Assembly: GCA_002437305.1 (NCBI GenBank)
Contig: DJOW01000047.1
Location: 16,339-80,338 of the forward strand
From: Bacteroidales bacterium UBA6428
GTDB taxonomy: Bacteria > Bacteroidota > Bacteroidia > Bacteroidales > UBA932
Direction of reading: 5' to 3'
DNA length: 64,000 bases
Shown: positions 62,282 to 64,000 of the stretch, in pieces
Position numbering within the stretch: position 1 is the first letter of the stretch
How the letters are laid out: each line of letters opens with the position of its first letter
Notes under the pieces: model-generated
Told to the model about the DNA's origin: nothing
What the model saw: the letters and a program-made list of their open reading frames with translations, nothing else
The model's database searches: none
Program-made: the position numbers and the translations under genes

Positions 62282-62464
62282 GCGACAAAAAAGGAAACTA
62301 ATGACGACCGATAGTTCGTTTATAACGACAATTGTTTCATTCTCGTTTCCAAGGTTGCCTTTTCACGAATAACAATAACCCTGAACGCCATAGCATATTT
62401 AATAATTCAAGACAAAATGACCAAATAAAGTGATGAATCGTTCAATTAATCACCTCGATTTTAT

Positions 62465-62472
62465 TATCTTTG
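62465..62472 (+). promoter_or_regulatory. Promoter -7 element TATCTTTG for the PUL sensor gene
   Basis: TAnnTTTG match 27 bases before the ATG at 62500. Confidence 0.65.
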
Positions 62473-62499
62473 CCATACTACGATAAGTCACCACATTTC

Positions 62500-63996
62500 A
62501 TGAGAAACGTTCTGCCGGTACTGTTTTTGACCCTAAGATTTATTACTGCGGAAGGGGGATCAGTGAACTCTCTCCCGGTAATTGAGCACATAGGACTTAG
62601 AGACGGCATCTCAAATAATTTCGTGACGGACATAGCCCAGGACAAGCATGGGTTTATCTGGATCGGGACCGAAGCGGGGCTGAACCGTTTTGACGGAGTG
62701 AATTTCAAAATATTCAGCGAGCGGAATTCCAGACTCAAAGGTAATTCCATCAATTCTTTGTTTTATGATGAAACAGAAGATAAACTCTGGATAGGCTCAA
62801 AAAGAGGCGTTAATGTCCTCGATTGTGAGACATTGAGGTTGGAAGAACCGGAATTGCCGGATAGCCTCGGAAGCGTCAATGTGGTCGATTTCTGCCGCGC
62901 CGCGGACGGAGGCATATATATTGTCAACCACTATAACTTCATATTGCACTATAAATGCGACAAGTTTGACGTGCTGAGACAGAAGGATTTTCCTCTGTTG
63001 CCGATGTCATTCAGAAGCATAGCTTGCGATGGCCATGGAAACTTGTATGTAGGACACGCCAACTATGGCTTCAGTGTTGTGGATCTTAAAGCAAGAAAAG
63101 TTGAGAATTTCCTTCACATCCCCGGCAATGGAGAAAGCCTCCCGAGCAATGATGTCGGAGAAATTTTCATAGACAGGTACAAAAACATCTGGCTTGGTAC
63201 CAGCCGGGGTCTGGCACTGTTCAATCCATCCACAAAAAAGTTCAGATCATTCCTGGATCATAACGCGGCGTCTTGGAAAACTCCTTCGCCCAACATCTAC
63301 TCCATAACAGAGACTGATGAAGGAGACCTGCTGATAGGTGGTGACTTGGGTGGTGTGGGTATCCTTGACATCCGTGACCTTTCACTGTCCAACCCTGACA
63401 GGCTGAAATTCACAGTGCTTCCGTCTTCCGGTGGCCGATACGGCATATCCTCTATGAATGTCCATAAGGTTTTTCAGGATTCATACGGCAACATCTGGAT
63501 CGGCAATTATTCCGAAGGGCTGGATTTTATAAGCCACTCTCCCCCAAGATTCAACCTCCTTCCGTCCTTCGGTGGCAACTTGAATAGTGATAAAGGGCAC
63601 CCTGTCTGGTCTATCCATACAGATGGGAAAGGCAATGTCTGGACCGGTGAAGAAAGCAAAATACAAGTTTTCGAAGATGGAGAATTGAAACGCACCTATG
63701 ATTTGTCCACGCATCTTAAAAGTTCACGGGAATACATATCCTCCCTAGTAAGAATCGGTGATGAAATTCTGTTCAGTTCTTATGAAGACGGAATTTTCGC
63801 TCTGGAAATAAACAATGGAGGCATCAGACGGATCAGCGCGCCTGACAGTCAGAATTATGCCAATTGCTTTGCCGTTCTGCCGGACGGCAGAGTGTACTTA
63901 GGAATGCAGGACGGGCTTTATGAATATGCCGATGGTGAACTGAAAAAAGACATGACGATCTCAACCGCAACATATAATCTGCCTAATTCAACTTGA
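62500..63996 (+). CDS. Hybrid two-component system sensor, N-terminal propeller region (stops after 498 residues)
   Basis: Periplasmic sensor half of a PUL regulator. After a signal-like start (MRNVLPVLFLTLRFITAEGG), repeated propeller motifs appear: QDKHGFIWIGTEAGLNRFDG, KLWIGSKRGVNVL, NIWLGTSRGLALFNP, YGNIWIGNYSEGLDFI and GNVWTGEESKIQVF. These are Reg_prop repeats typical of hybrid two-component proteins that carry histidine kinase, receiver and AraC domains and total about 1,300-1,400 residues. Here the frame ends with TGA at 63994-63996, within a propeller repeat (YNLPNST). This is either a frameshift, a truncation, or a sequence error at the window edge. It is divergent from susC and presumably regulates the PUL. 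Confidence 0.85.
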   Translation: MRNVLPVLFLTLRFITAEGGSVNSLPVIEHIGLRDGISNNFVTDIAQDKHGFIWIGTEAGLNRFDGVNFKIFSERNSRLKGNSINSLFYDETEDKLWIGSKRGVNVLDCETLRLEEPELPDSLGSVNVVDFCRAADGGIYIVNHYNFILHYKCDKFDVLRQKDFPLLPMSFRSIACDGHGNLYVGHANYGFSVVDLKARKVENFLHIPGNGESLPSNDVGEIFIDRYKNIWLGTSRGLALFNPSTKKFRSFLDHNAASWKTPSPNIYSITETDEGDLLIGGDLGGVGILDIRDLSLSNPDRLKFTVLPSSGGRYGISSMNVHKVFQDSYGNIWIGNYSEGLDFISHSPPRFNLLPSFGGNLNSDKGHPVWSIHTDGKGNVWTGEESKIQVFEDGELKRTYDLSTHLKSSREYISSLVRIGDEILFSSYEDGIFALEINNGGIRRISAPDSQNYANCFAVLPDGRVYLGMQDGLYEYADGELKKDMTISTATYNLPNST

Positions 63997-64000
63997 CAGT

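Noticed and set aside
1..64000. CRISPR arrays, insertion sequences, prophage or integrase genes
   Set aside because: No regularly spaced repeats, transposase, integrase or phage structural genes are visible; the many GAATAT sites are irregularly spaced and short.

Overview
This window is chromosomal DNA from a member of the Bacteroidota, most likely Bacteroidales; a Rikenellaceae-like lineage would fit but I cannot prove it. The evidence is a SusC/SusD pair, families largely confined to the phylum (DUF5606, PUR-alpha-like DUF3276, DUF5683, Bacteroidota YbbR), a one-chain pyruvate:ferredoxin oxidoreductase, and many promoters with the phylum's -7 element TAnnTTTG and weak Shine-Dalgarno sites. 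Base composition is near 50-52% GC and genes are tightly packed.

Layout. 1-4.7 kb: minus-strand housekeeping operon nusB-yajC-ybbR-coaE-DUF5606-rimO (rimO runs off the left edge), divergent from a PUR-alpha-like gene. 5.2-8.5 kb: three exported sugar-metabolism proteins (Tat Gfo/Idh/MocA oxidoreductase, DUF1080 lipoprotein, TIM-barrel isomerase lipoprotein), probably a periplasmic keto-sugar pathway. 8.7-13.2 kb: nucleoside deaminase, purine nucleoside phosphorylase, a small membrane protein and NAD synthetase. 13.3-15.7 kb: tRNA-Phe and priA. 15.9-20.3 kb: parA-parB-DUF5683-LysM lytic transglycosylase, convergent with a helix-hairpin-helix protein. 22.3-26.3 kb: an in-frame hpt-adk fusion, a structured non-coding stretch, an XRE/DUF2975 pair with a probable operator, obgE and a PAP2 phosphatase. 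26.3-31.7 kb: murF, dut, uracil permease, lptF/G-type permease and tgt on the minus strand. 31.8-39.8 kb: nucleoside transporter, zinc-ribbon protein, SSB paralogue, pdxA, rnhA and the dTDP-rhamnose genes rmlB and rmlDAC. 39.8-46.7 kb: recG, a small lipoprotein, a WYL regulator coupled to an S9 peptidase, and gpsA. 46.8-51.9 kb: a decayed exported protein, tRNA-Arg, fabD and nifJ. 51.97-64 kb: a polysaccharide utilisation locus (susC-susD-GH30-GH43/GH35 fusion) with a divergent hybrid two-component sensor.

The PUL enzymes fit together as a system for beta-1,3/1,6-galactan, the backbone and side chains of plant type II arabinogalactan: an endo-beta-1,6-galactanase-like GH30, and one polypeptide joining an exo-beta-1,3-galactanase-like GH43 to a GH35 beta-galactosidase. 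The sensor gene has a stop codon 4 bases before the window edge, after about 500 codons, where family members continue to about 1,300.

The least expected signal is at the hexamer level. GAATAT (or its complement ATATTC) occurs about 105 times by hand count, roughly four times the number expected from composition, in all reading frames and between genes; the palindrome GAATATTC occurs about 12 times where about one is expected. It is densest in the core-gene stretch 24-47 kb and sparse in the sugar loci. I know of no described role for it.
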